Assembly: GCA_027943245.1 (NCBI GenBank)
Contig: JANDJZ010000622.1
Span: 1 to 19,406 of the forward strand
Source: Acanthamoeba sp. SK_2022b
Lineage: Eukaryota > Discosea > Longamoebia > Acanthamoebidae
Reading direction: 5' to 3'
Length of the DNA: 19,406 bases
The notes under the pieces were generated by a model, which saw nothing but the letters and a program-made list of their open reading frames with translations, was not told the origin of the DNA and made no database searches. The translations under genes and the position numbers were made by a program. This document shows positions 9,060 to 17,565 of this stretch, piece by piece (the stretch's first letter is position 1; each line of letters begins with the position of its first letter).

Positions 9060-9487
9060 CCGAAGTACAAGATTGTGTTGTGGGTGGAGTGGAAAGCGGG
9101 CGACACTTGTCCGCCACCAGCAAAAGCGGGGCGCGGCTCCTATTTGCTGGTTGCGGCAATCATTAAAAAGGCAATAATTCGGGCAATGCCACCCCATTTT
9201 ACCAACGAATGCCATCACACGTGGTATCGCGAATGGCCTTCCGCGTAGCCAGAAAGCCCGACACTTCTGAATTCTAATTGGCGAGATTCGCGCAAGGTAC
9301 ATGGTGGGATATTACCCGGAAGGGGAGAAGTGCCCGCTGGACGGTTTGGTGAAGCCGCGACGAGGAAGCAGAGCGCTTCTTGCGGAGACGGGAAGTTGCA
9401 ACTGATACGGTCACGCATCCCTTTAAAAGGAGTAAGGTCAATCACAAACTACAAACAAGCGCACTCACTCGGAACAGAGAACGAAAG
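9060..9487. promoter_or_regulatory. Divergent promoter region, Cys-rich gene / SNARE gene
   Basis: No coding sequence is supported in these 428 bases. For the plus-strand SNARE gene, TTTAAAA (9422-9428) flanked by CC and GG is a TATA-like box about 60 bases before the ATG at 9488. I see no clear TATA for the minus-strand gene. Confidence 0.4.
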
Positions 9488-9874
9488 ATGAGCACTGTAT
9501 CAGGTCGCTTTTCCCGCCCTGCTGCCCCGAGCGCCGAGTACCGCCAGTTCATGCACACCTTCACCAGCCCCACGCCGCAGCAACTCGAGGCACACATGCA
9601 GCACCAGGACCAGCAGCTCTTGCTCATCGCCCGCACGCTAGACCGCACCCTGACCGTGGCCTACGACATCAACGAGGAGCTGGCGCGGCAGGGAGAGCAG
9701 CTACAGCGAATAGAGGACAACGTCGACACCACCAGCTCAACCATGAACTCCGGCACCGAGAGCATCAAGGGCATGCTGCGCCGACAAAAGGAGCACTGGC
9801 GAACGGTTCTCCTCGGGTCCAGCGCCGCCAGCGCTGTTGCCGGCATGGCCGTCGTTCTCATCGTCCTCCTCTAG
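9488..9874 (+). CDS. Qc-type SNARE protein, tail-anchored
   Basis: A 128-residue single-exon frame. After a short Ser/Pro-rich N-terminus (about 30 residues), residues 40-100 form a SNARE motif starting QDQQLLLIARTL, with heptad-spaced hydrophobics and the probable zero-layer glutamine Q68 in EELARQGEQL, then IEDNVDTTSSTM and SIKGMLRR. Residues 107-128 are a hydrophobic C-terminal anchor. The pattern is that of Qc SNAREs (syntaxin-6/8 type or the C-terminal helix of SNAP-25), which pair with Qa, Qb and R-SNAREs to fuse vesicles. There is no room for an N-terminal regulatory domain such as the syntaxin-6 three-helix bundle. ATG at 9488 is chosen because the frame upstream is not protein-like. 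Organelle of action is unknown. Confidence 0.82.
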   Translation: MSTVSGRFSRPAAPSAEYRQFMHTFTSPTPQQLEAHMQHQDQQLLLIARTLDRTLTVAYDINEELARQGEQLQRIEDNVDTTSSTMNSGTESIKGMLRRQKEHWRTVLLGSSAASAVAGMAVVLIVLL

Positions 9875-10146
9875 CACCTTTTATCGTTATATTTATTGAG
9901 GTTTGTGTACATACGCGCGGTTGTAAATATCAAACAATAGAGAACTTTTCCAAAGAGAAAAGAGGCAAACCGCGACTGACCAGCGCTACCCCCATACGCG
10001 CACCGACTACAGGCCAATTGGCGACACATAGGCCACAACTAAGGACGGGGCAAGATAGAGTGAAACAAAACAAGACGAAGAACGACGTCTTCTGCTTCTT
10101 GGGTGTTAAGCGAGTAGTACATTATGGATACGAGAAAACGAGCTCA
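9875..10146. other. Convergent intergenic region
   Basis: 272 bases between the ends of the SNARE gene and the Cys-rich gene on the other strand. No gene or canonical AATAAA on either strand could be supported. Confidence 0.4.
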
Positions 10147-10925
10147 TCAGCAGATGTGCTTGCACGGTCCCTTGCACTTGATCATGGAGCAGAAGCTGTG
10201 AACGAAAGGTGATGGTGAGACAACACACACCGCGGGATCATCGCCAAGAGTGGGGAAGGTTACCACTTGGCACAGCCCTTGAGCTTCTGGATGATGCAGG
10301 GGATGTCGTGGCTGCACTGGCTGATGGCCGTGGCAACCTTGACGGCGCACTTGGCCTTCTTGAGGAACTTGCACTTGGACTTGGTCTGGAACAGGTCGTC
10401 GTCCTCCTCAAACACCTCCGCGTCCTCCTCGGCGATGAGGTCAAGAACCTGGGCCGCCGCGTTGGGAACGCACTGCGAAGCGCACGTGGTCATGTTCCTG
10501 AATGCTTCGTTGCAGCTCCTGTATGGCGGTAAGGGTGGTTGCTTTTAGACCGATGGGAGGGCTGAACGATGATCTGTTTGCATGCGGACGTACGCCTTAT
10601 CAACGCACTGCTGGGTGCAGGTAGAGTCCTGGGGCGAGGCGCAGGCCACTGTGTAGATGTGAGAAACGGAGTAAGAGTGGGGAAGGGGAGGCCAGTGAGG
10701 TGTTTTATAAGGTAGCGTGCCAGAGCATTGGAGGGCAGCGGCGCAGGTGGCGTCGTTGATGCAGGCGTCCAGTTCGTGAGGGCACTTGGCCATCATGCAA
10801 TCGTTGGCGCGGGCCGCCACTGTGGGATCATGAGATGAGACTCACGCCAGAGCATGCAAATAGTGATTGTGCGCGGTACCAAAGAGCATGGCCAACGCGA
10901 GCAGTACAATGGCTACAACGCGCAT
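10147..10925 (-). CDS. Secreted Cys-rich protein with violaxanthin-de-epoxidase-like Cys domain
   Basis: Five minus-strand exons: 10925-10880, 10819-10721, 10648-10594, 10518-10264, 10195-10147, giving 167 residues. Residues 1-20 (MRVVAIVLLALAMLFVAARA) are a signal peptide. Residues 23-85 hold cysteines at 23, 28, 35, 41, 47, 51, 59, 63, 79 and 83 plus an extra C69. The gaps 4-6-5-5-3-7-3 are nearly those I recall for the Cys-rich N-terminal domain of plant violaxanthin de-epoxidase (4-6-5-5-3-8-3), and INDATCAAALQC parallels it. The lipocalin catalytic domain of that enzyme is absent; an acidic linker (AEEDAEVFEEDDD) and a basic Cys-rich tail ending CKGPCKHIC follow. Intron 2 (10720-10649) has a GC donor; removing it gives the family's 3-residue gap. 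Skipping intron 4 would end the protein at W. Exact function is unknown. Confidence 0.75.
10649..10720 (-). other. GC-AG intron 2 of the Cys-rich gene
   Basis: The donor is G|GCACGC and the acceptor CTACACAG|TG. No GT exists nearby on the minus strand that could serve instead. It is 72 bp and has no in-frame stop, so retention would insert 24 residues between the cysteines. Confidence 0.6.
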
Positions 10926-11272
10926 GATGATGTTGGGAAGTGGCTTCTAAGTAGAACTTTGGTGGGTTGTAGAGTTGTGTGCATATACCAGGCCGCGCGG
11001 TTGGCCTTTTATATCTTGACCACGGCGAAGTGGTAAGCCTCTTCTCGAAGGGAGGCCTCGTGGCCATGAAGGTGCTCAGCCGTTTTACGCCAAGGGTTCC
11101 TCGCCCGTTTCTTCGCCAACGGCACGTGGGATGAGGTCGCCAACGATGAAAAGAAAATAGCCCATAAATAAAACATAAATTATAACACCAATTAATTGAT
11201 CGCGAGTAGCGGGTGTTAGGGTCGTGTTTTTTGATGAAGGGAAGAGCATGAAGGAAGACCGGCCTTGCCTTT
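10926..11272. promoter_or_regulatory. Intergenic region with TATA box of the Cys-rich gene
   Basis: No gene is supported. On the minus strand TATAAAAGG (plus 11005-11013) lies about 82 bases upstream of the ATG at 10925, a good core promoter candidate. The left part would be 5'UTR; the right part (about 11160-11210, AT-rich) is the 3' flank of the helicase gene. Confidence 0.55.
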
Positions 11273-12028
11273 TCACTTCCTCCGCTGATACCTCTTCTTG
11301 GACTTGAAAGCCTTGTTGCCGCGCTTCTTGCCCAGGTGCTTCTTCTCGCCATCCGCTCCTCCCTTCTTGCCTCCTTCGCCATCGAACGCCGACGCCGCCT
11401 TCTGCTTCTTCTTGGGCTGCGTCATGTCTGCCTCGAAACGCGAGCCGCCGCCGCCGCCGCCGCCAGCCTCGCCGTCGTCGCTCCGCGCTCGCTTCTTGCC
11501 GCGCTTGGCGTTCTCCGGCGGGGGCACGAACTTGCCGCTGCGGCGGTCGCGGTCGGCCTTCTTGGCCTGGCGCACCGAGATGGCCTGCTTGGCCTGCTTC
11601 TCCATCTCCTCCTCGCCGGCCCATTTCTTGATGGCCCGCTCCTGCAGCTTGCGCCGCTTCTGGACCCTGTTGAGGCCCGACAGCTCGTCCCGCTTGACCT
11701 TGAGCTGGTTCTTCTTGTCCGCCTTGGTGTTGCCGGCCTTGCCCTTCTTGTTGCCGCCACGGCCCTCGCGCCCCGTCTCCCCCGACTCCATCTCCTCGTC
11801 CGTGCCAAACTCCTCCCTCTCTCCGCGCTCTGTGTGTAGCAGTTAGTGCCGCGGCCCAGCGTGAGTCGAATGTGCGCTGGGAGGGGAGGGGGGGAGGGGT
11901 TGCGTGCCCTTGGCGAGGTCCCTCTGCTCCTTGGTCTGGAACCAGGTGCGCGCGGGGCGGGAGAAGATCTCGTCGTGGTGATTGATCATGTTCTGCGTCT
12001 TGTTGGCCTCCATTTGCGTCAGACGCAG

Positions 12029-12096
<68 letters not shown>

Positions 12097-15000
12097 CATG
12101 TGAGTCCTCAAACTGTACTTAGCGTTCAGGGATTGGTTGGGTGAGATTGGAGGAGGGGGGTGAGCACAGACCTGCTTCTCCTCGTACTCCATCGCGAAGA
12201 TCTGGGTGATGTCGTTCTTCATGCTATCGATCTTCTGCCGCCACTGGTCGATGATCTGTGGTTGGTGTGGTGGTGGTGGTGGTGGTGGTGGTGGTGGTGG
12301 TGGTGGTGGTGGTGGTGGTGGTGGTGGTGGTGCCGACGCGGTCGTGGGCGGTCAGCGCGACGATCGCCGGTTGAGGCGCGGTAGGGATTCGCGGGGAGGG
12401 GGGTGGCGCACCTTGGGCGGGATGACGCGGTTGGAGACCTTCTGGTTGGTGCTCTTCATGATCTCCTTGAACACCTTCCTGTCCTGTTCGCCGATAAACG
12501 TGACCGACTTGCCAGAGTGGCCCCAACGGGCGGTTCGGCCCACGCGATGGATGTACGACTCGACGGTGCGGGCCATGTTATAGTTGATGATCTGTGCGTG
12601 GGTGGAACGCGGAGGCAACCAAGACGTCAGGAACGGGCGTGGCGCGAGGCCTAGACTAGGGTCGGGCGCGCACCGTTTCGATACCCAGGATGTCGAGGCC
12701 GCGGGCAGCGAGGTCGGTGGCCAGCAGGTAGTCAAAGTTGCCGTCCCTGAACTTCTCGAGCGCCTCGAGACGCTGCCCACGCACACAACCGAGCATGCGC
12801 ATCAGCCAACGTTGCGGGCGTGACTCGTGTTGTGGAAATTTGTCGACAAACCTGGTTCTGGGTGAGGTTGCCGTGCAACTCGGCGGCCTGGAGGCCGGCG
12901 AGACCGAAGATGACCTTGAGTCGATGGGCCTCCTTCTTGGCCCGGAAGAAGATCAGCACCCGCTTCTTGAACGAACGCGTGCAGAGAGCTTTGAGAGAAA
13001 AGGTGAGAAATAAAGAAGAAAATGGAGAGAGCCAAGACGAGGGGGACGCGGTGTTACCGAGCAGCATGGCGTCGCGGTCGGATTCGCGGTTCTCCTTGAT
13101 CTTGACGAACTCCTGCTGGATGCCGGAGGCCACCCGCATGGTCGGGTCCAGACGCACACGCACGGGCCTGTTCAGCGAAAGCGCCGCCAGGCGGTCCACC
13201 TCTTCGGTCATGGTGGCGGAGAAGAGGAGCGTCTGTCGGTTCTCGGGGCAGAACTTGATGATCTGCTCGAGCTCGTCGGCGAAACCGAGCGACAGCAGTC
13301 GGTCGGCTTCGTCCAGCACGAGGATGTCGACCGTCTCGAGCGTGAACGACTGCGCGTTCCTCAGGTGGTCGATGATGCGGCCGGGCGTGGCCACCACGAT
13401 GTCGGGGTGCCTGCGGAGCGCGGCCTCCTGCACCTTGTTCGACAGACCGCCCACCACCAGACACGCCCTGATGCATCCAGCGATGCCACACGTACACGTC
13501 AGACAGATACGTGAGTGGGCAAAAATTTTAAATAAATATATACACACAATATATAATTAAATAAATAGAAACACGCAATCTTTTAAATAAAAATTAATAA
13601 ATTTAAATTTTAAAAAAAAACAGTGGCCGTACGTGATGTCGGTGAACTTAGCCAGCTTCTCGATCACGGAGTGGCACTGGATCGCCAGCTCGCGCGTGGG
13701 CGTCAGGATGACCACGCGCGTGGCCATGACGCTGATGTTTGGGAGAGGGGAGGGAGGGCGATTTGTCAGCCGATGACTCGGTGACTGGAGTCAAACTGGT
13801 TCTCGGTGTGCGGCAACGGAGGGCGGTACCGCTTGTCCCTGTGAACGAGACGCTCGAGGATGGGCAGCACGAAAGCGGCGGTCTTGCCGGAGCCGGTAGT
13901 GGCGCTGGCGCACACGTCCTTGCCCTGCAGCGCGATGGGGATAGCCTGCGACTGCACGGGAGTGGGCTTGTCGTAGCCGAGGTTGGCCACGGCCTTCAGC
14001 AAGGCGCGGGACAGGTGGAGATCCTGGCAAACGTCACATAAGAGATGCGTAAGCGACCAGCGGCGCGACGGGACACGCGAACGGGACGAGCTGCGGGGGT
14101 ACCAGGAAGCTGTTGGCGAGGTAGCCCTCGGTCTCTGACTTCTCGAAGAAGGCCTGCGCAAGCACGCGATCGAGAGAGAGAGAGAGAGAGAGAGAGGAAA
14201 GCAGCGGTCAGTTCTCCACCAATGCATGTGACGCGAAGACTGCGCTCGCGTCGTTCGAGGGGGGAGGACACGCACCTCCTTCTGTTGCTTTTTGGTCGGC
14301 TTGTGTGACACCGGTTTGATGTGGTCGTCGTCGTCCTCTTCTTCTTCGTCTTGCTCTTCTTCTTCCTCCTTCTCCACTTCCTTGGCCGCCTTCTTGTTCT
14401 TCTTCTTCTTCTTCTTCTTCTTGGACTGCTCCGCCTCTTTCTGTTGTTCTTCCTCGTCGTCATCGTCGTCCTCGATGTCATCATCAACAATGCCGCGCTT
14501 TCGTCGGCTCTCCAGCTGCTTCTTGATCTTGTAGTCGATCGACGTTTGCTCCTGTGGTGCGTGACGTGTGCGGTTGCCAGCCAACGTCAAGCGTCAGCGC
14601 ACGCAGGCAACACGCAACCACAACACGCAGCCAATAACAGAGAGCAGCGGACGGGGGGAGAGAGAGGGAGGAGGCATAGAAGTACATCGTAGTTCTTCTC
14701 GAGCGTGTTCTGCAGGGCCCACGAGAAGTCCCACGGTCGCTCGCCCTCTCGGGTGTCGCCGGAGAAATCGAACTCTAGCCTGTTCGGTTTGGAGCTCTTC
14801 TTCTTCTTCTGCAATTCATAAACGGAAGTGGATAGTCAGCATGGGCTATTTTGTGATTAAAAATGGGATGCAAAAAATTTGCGTTGTAATTATTACATTT
14901 AATTCATAAATTAATCGCGATGGCCATAATCGCACTTCTCCGGCCAAGTTGCAGCTTCCTGGACAAAGGACATACCTTAGAGTTGGGAGTGGCCTCTCCA

Positions 15001-15119
15001 TCCTCCTCTTCCTCTTCTTCGTCTTCGCTGGCGGGACCCATCATAAGATCATCTTCACCATCGTCCTCATCGAGGATTTCGACGTTGTCCTCATCCTTTA
15101 TGGTCGGCAGCAAGCTCAT
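11273..15119 (-). CDS. DDX27: DEAD-box ATP-dependent RNA helicase, Drs1/DDX27 type
   Basis: Nucleolar helicase family needed for 60S ribosomal subunit assembly. Thirteen exons on the minus strand (15119-14976, 14808-14686, 14551-14276, 14153-14103, 14023-13830, 13731-13633, 13467-13058, 12988-12852, 12772-12674, 12591-12412, 12255-12172, 12028-11908, 11829-11273) give 824 residues (human 796, yeast 752). Order: acidic N-terminus, acidic/poly-Lys region (exon 3), LSRALLKA, Q motif with Q222, ATTGSGKT (239-246), [16 protein letters not shown] (348-351), SAT (379-381), [11 protein letters not shown] (about 496), HRVGRTAR (526-533). The C-terminal extension shows the family's [10 protein letters not shown] and a Lys-rich tail. 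All introns are GT-AG except the last (11907-11830), with donor GCACGC; its retention would hit a stop. It shares a promoter with the SUKH gene at 15365. Confidence 0.95.
11830..11907 (-). other. GC-AG intron 12 of the helicase gene
   Basis: The donor is AAGG|GCACGC and the acceptor ACACACAG|AGCGC. The upstream conserved RTWFQT region and the downstream Lys-rich tail are joined in frame only by this cut, and reading through meets a stop codon. No GT donor is present in the interval. Confidence 0.75.
12032..12095. repeat. (CA)n microsatellite in helicase intron 11
   Basis: About 32 CA units, read as (TG)n on the coding strand. The TG run continues right up to the acceptor GTGCAG|CTG at 12029, replacing the usual pyrimidine tract. 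Confidence 0.96.
12267..12332. repeat. (GGT)n microsatellite in helicase intron 10
   Basis: About 22 trinucleotide units, read as (ACC)n on the coding strand, lying just upstream of the acceptor at 12256. Confidence 0.95.
14172..14196. repeat. (GA)n run in helicase intron 3
   Basis: About 12 GA units, read as a (TC)n pyrimidine tract on the coding strand upstream of the acceptor at 14154. Confidence 0.9.
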
Positions 15120-15364
15120 TTTGAATTAAATGTAAGAAAAAAAATCAAATTCTGCTCTATCTATCAAGGCAGAGTTTGAGATGATCGTTCGCAATCGCAA
15201 CACCTCCGAACCTCTCCGCCCGATCACAAAGAAGAAACCTAGAATCAAAAAAGAAAAACAAAACGAGTTGCAATTCAAATGAAACGCTTTTCGAAACGCA
15301 TTTCATTTTTCACAACGTCCCTGGACGTTGCACCAACGGTTTTTTCTTCGTCCAGCACCTGAAG
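15120..15364. promoter_or_regulatory. Divergent promoter, helicase / SUKH gene
   Basis: 245 bases between two start codons facing away from each other. It contains a perfect 18-bp palindrome (CAACGTCC-CT-GGACGTTG, 15313-15330) and, just upstream, an 8-bp inverted repeat AAATGAAA...TTTCATTT (15277-15308). Poly-A-rich stretches flank the helicase start. No TATA is obvious on either strand. Confidence 0.5.
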
Positions 15365-16612
15365 ATGACGACGCCGGAAGGACTCCCCGAGCTTATGTTC
15401 GCCGCGTCGGTGCCATCACCGAAAGCGGCGATGACGACGGTGGTTCCGTCCAGCGTCGAGGGAGAAGGACCGAGGGTGATTACCTGGGGCTTTTACCTGT
15501 GGGAGAAGGCCGACCAGCCCAAGTCCGTCAGCGCTGAGGATTTTCAAGCCGCTGAGACCAAGCTCAACGTACGCGGCCACACTGTTTTATTTTGTAAAAT
15601 TTTAATTGCGCTTTTTATGTACTCTGGGTAGGACTGTTTGTCATAGACGAAAAAATATTTAATTTAATTTTTCGTTGTCGATGAGAAATAGATTTTTAAA
15701 AGATTAATCTTTATTTTGCGAGTGCAGGTCACCTTCCCGGCCGACTATAAGGCGGTGGTGGCTGAACACCAGGGACAGACGGTGGTGAGCCCCAACATCT
15801 TCAAGTTCTTGAGCCCCGAACGGGAGGCCTACGACGCCACCCCGTTGAACGTGCTCTTCCACTTCGTGCCCGATGACCCCGTTCACTCGCAGTACAACCT
15901 CGTGACCATGCGCGAGGAACTCAAGTACAGCCTCCCCGAGGGCGTCGTGCCCTTCGGTGACGATCCGGGTAATCACAACGCCGCCCTCGCTCTTCTCTCA
16001 TCACCACCGGAGCGGTCAGAGTGGTCGACGCTGACGCGAGACGGTGTAACATCGTGACCACCACCAACTTGATGAACGTGCAGGTGGTAGCTACGTGGCT
16101 TTCGACTACCGCGTGGTGGGCAAGGTGGAGGGAGCCACTGGTCCCTACGTCGTCTACCTCGACCACGAGACCGAGGACGACGAAGGTGAGCCGCAGCCCA
16201 GAGGCCTCAGCGCTGTGCTGGCGTGATGAGAGGCGTCGTGGACTCAACCCATGTGTGTCGTGTGGCACGTTGGGGCGGAGCAGGTAAGATGACCACGATC
16301 TTCTTGGCCGACTCGTTCACGAGCTTCCTGGGCCTGCTGCGGAGCGAGGACGAAATCGAGGCCGAGATGGAGGCCGCCGAGCTTGTGAGCGATGAAGAGG
16401 AAGACCAAGAGGAGGAGGAGGAGGAGGAGGGAGAAGAGGGCGAGGAGGTCGAGACCGCCGAAGGCCACGTCGCCAAGAGGAGGAGAAACGAAGAGGGCGA
16501 CGAGGACGTGGCCCCGGATGCTGAGGACAACGACGCCAACGATGATGGTGACGACGACGACGACGATGGCGATGACGCCGCTGTCGGCGAGAAGCGAAAG
16601 GCCAGCGAGTAG
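15365..16612 (+). CDS. SUKH (SMI1/KNR4-like) domain protein with acidic tail
   Basis: Four exons (15365-15568, 15728-15968, 16084-16185, 16284-16612) join in frame to 291 residues. Residues ~1-190 match the SUKH fold in order: a Leu/Pro helix region (EGLPELMF), FPADYKAVVAEHQGQ (the family's PxDYxxFLxxxNG), LPEGVVPFGDDPGGSYVAFDYR (the conserved IPFA.DGGGNYxxLD core), PYVVYLDHET, and ADSFTSFLGLL near the domain's end. Yeast Knr4/Smi1, the eukaryotic member I know, acts in cell-wall integrity signalling; bacterial members often serve as immunity proteins. The remaining ~95 residues are almost only Glu/Asp with a KRRR patch, suggesting a disordered nuclear or chaperone-like tail. A gene on the opposite strand shares its promoter. 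Function in this organism is unknown. Confidence 0.8.
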
Positions 16613-16875
16613 TGGCCACCCCTCGTACATGCTCGTTTTAACGGTCATCGGGCCGTTCCTGCTTTCGGGGTTCGGAGGTTAGGACCTCTGCCTCCTCGTT
16701 GGCGCCACGCAAGCAAGGCGCCGAGTTCACAATTGCGAACGATAATCTCGATTGAAGAAAAGAAGAAACAGGGACGAGGATTTGATCGTTTAATCGTCCG
16801 CTGTGATCTGTGGGCAGAAGCAGAGGGGTGTGTACAGAGTGCTCGCGTTTTCTTCCATTTCTTTCTACGGAAGAA
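16613..16875. other. Intergenic region
   Basis: 263 bases between the SUKH gene and the LMBR1-like gene, both on the plus strand. No gene, AATAAA or TATA box could be supported. Confidence 0.4.
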
Positions 16876-17528
16876 ATGTGGCTTCCGTTCGTCATCGTGG
16901 CGCTGCTGATCGCCATTTTGACCCTCTTGGTCTACAACCACTATGCCTCCTTCACGTCGCACCCCGTGTGGGTGCCCATCACCGTCCTCACGGGTTTCTA
17001 CCTCTCCTTCTGCATCGTCTTTCTGATTCCCATCGACGTGTCCTCGGTACATCCCCCCGCATCTTGAACCTCTTGTGTGCATCAATTCAATGTTTCTTTT
17101 GTGGGGGGGGGGCAGAGCATGTACGACACATGCGAGGAAACGTCGTCGAGAGACTGCGAGAAGCCATTCACCTACCTCGACGACGAAACGCTGCTCATCA
17201 TATGGCGGGTCGTCTACTGGGTCACCTACTGCATGTGCTGGTGCGCAGACGCTGCCCCCGCCTCTCTACGCTCTTGCTCGCCTTTGACCATACCTCCCCC
17301 CCCAGGACGGTCTATCCTATCCTGCAGTCGTACGCGCTGGCCGGCGGCTTCAGCGTGCTGGAGAAGCTGAAGACGGCCATCGTCGAGAACCTGCTCTTCT
17401 ACGGCATCGCCGGTGCCATCCTCCTCGTGCTCCTCGTCATCATCGCCGCCAAGAACCGACTCGACGGGCACGTCTACGCATACACCAACACCACCACCAC
17501 CACCACCACCACCACCACCACCACCACC

Positions 17529-17565
<37 letters not shown>

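Noticed and set aside
8829..9302. 157-residue unspliced minus-strand frame including the Cys-rich gene's first exon
   Set aside because: The signal peptide begins at the internal Met at 9059, and the end reads into an intron. The spliced three-exon model explains the cysteines better.
15646..15676. AT-rich imperfect hairpin GACGAAAAAAT...ATTTTTCGT in SUKH intron 1
   Set aside because: The arms are mostly A/T runs with mismatches, expected by chance in an AT-rich intron.
17041..17115. Poly-G run before an acceptor in the LMBRD2-like gene as a possible frameshift site
   Set aside because: It lies in an intron (17047-17115); exons on both sides join in phase 0.
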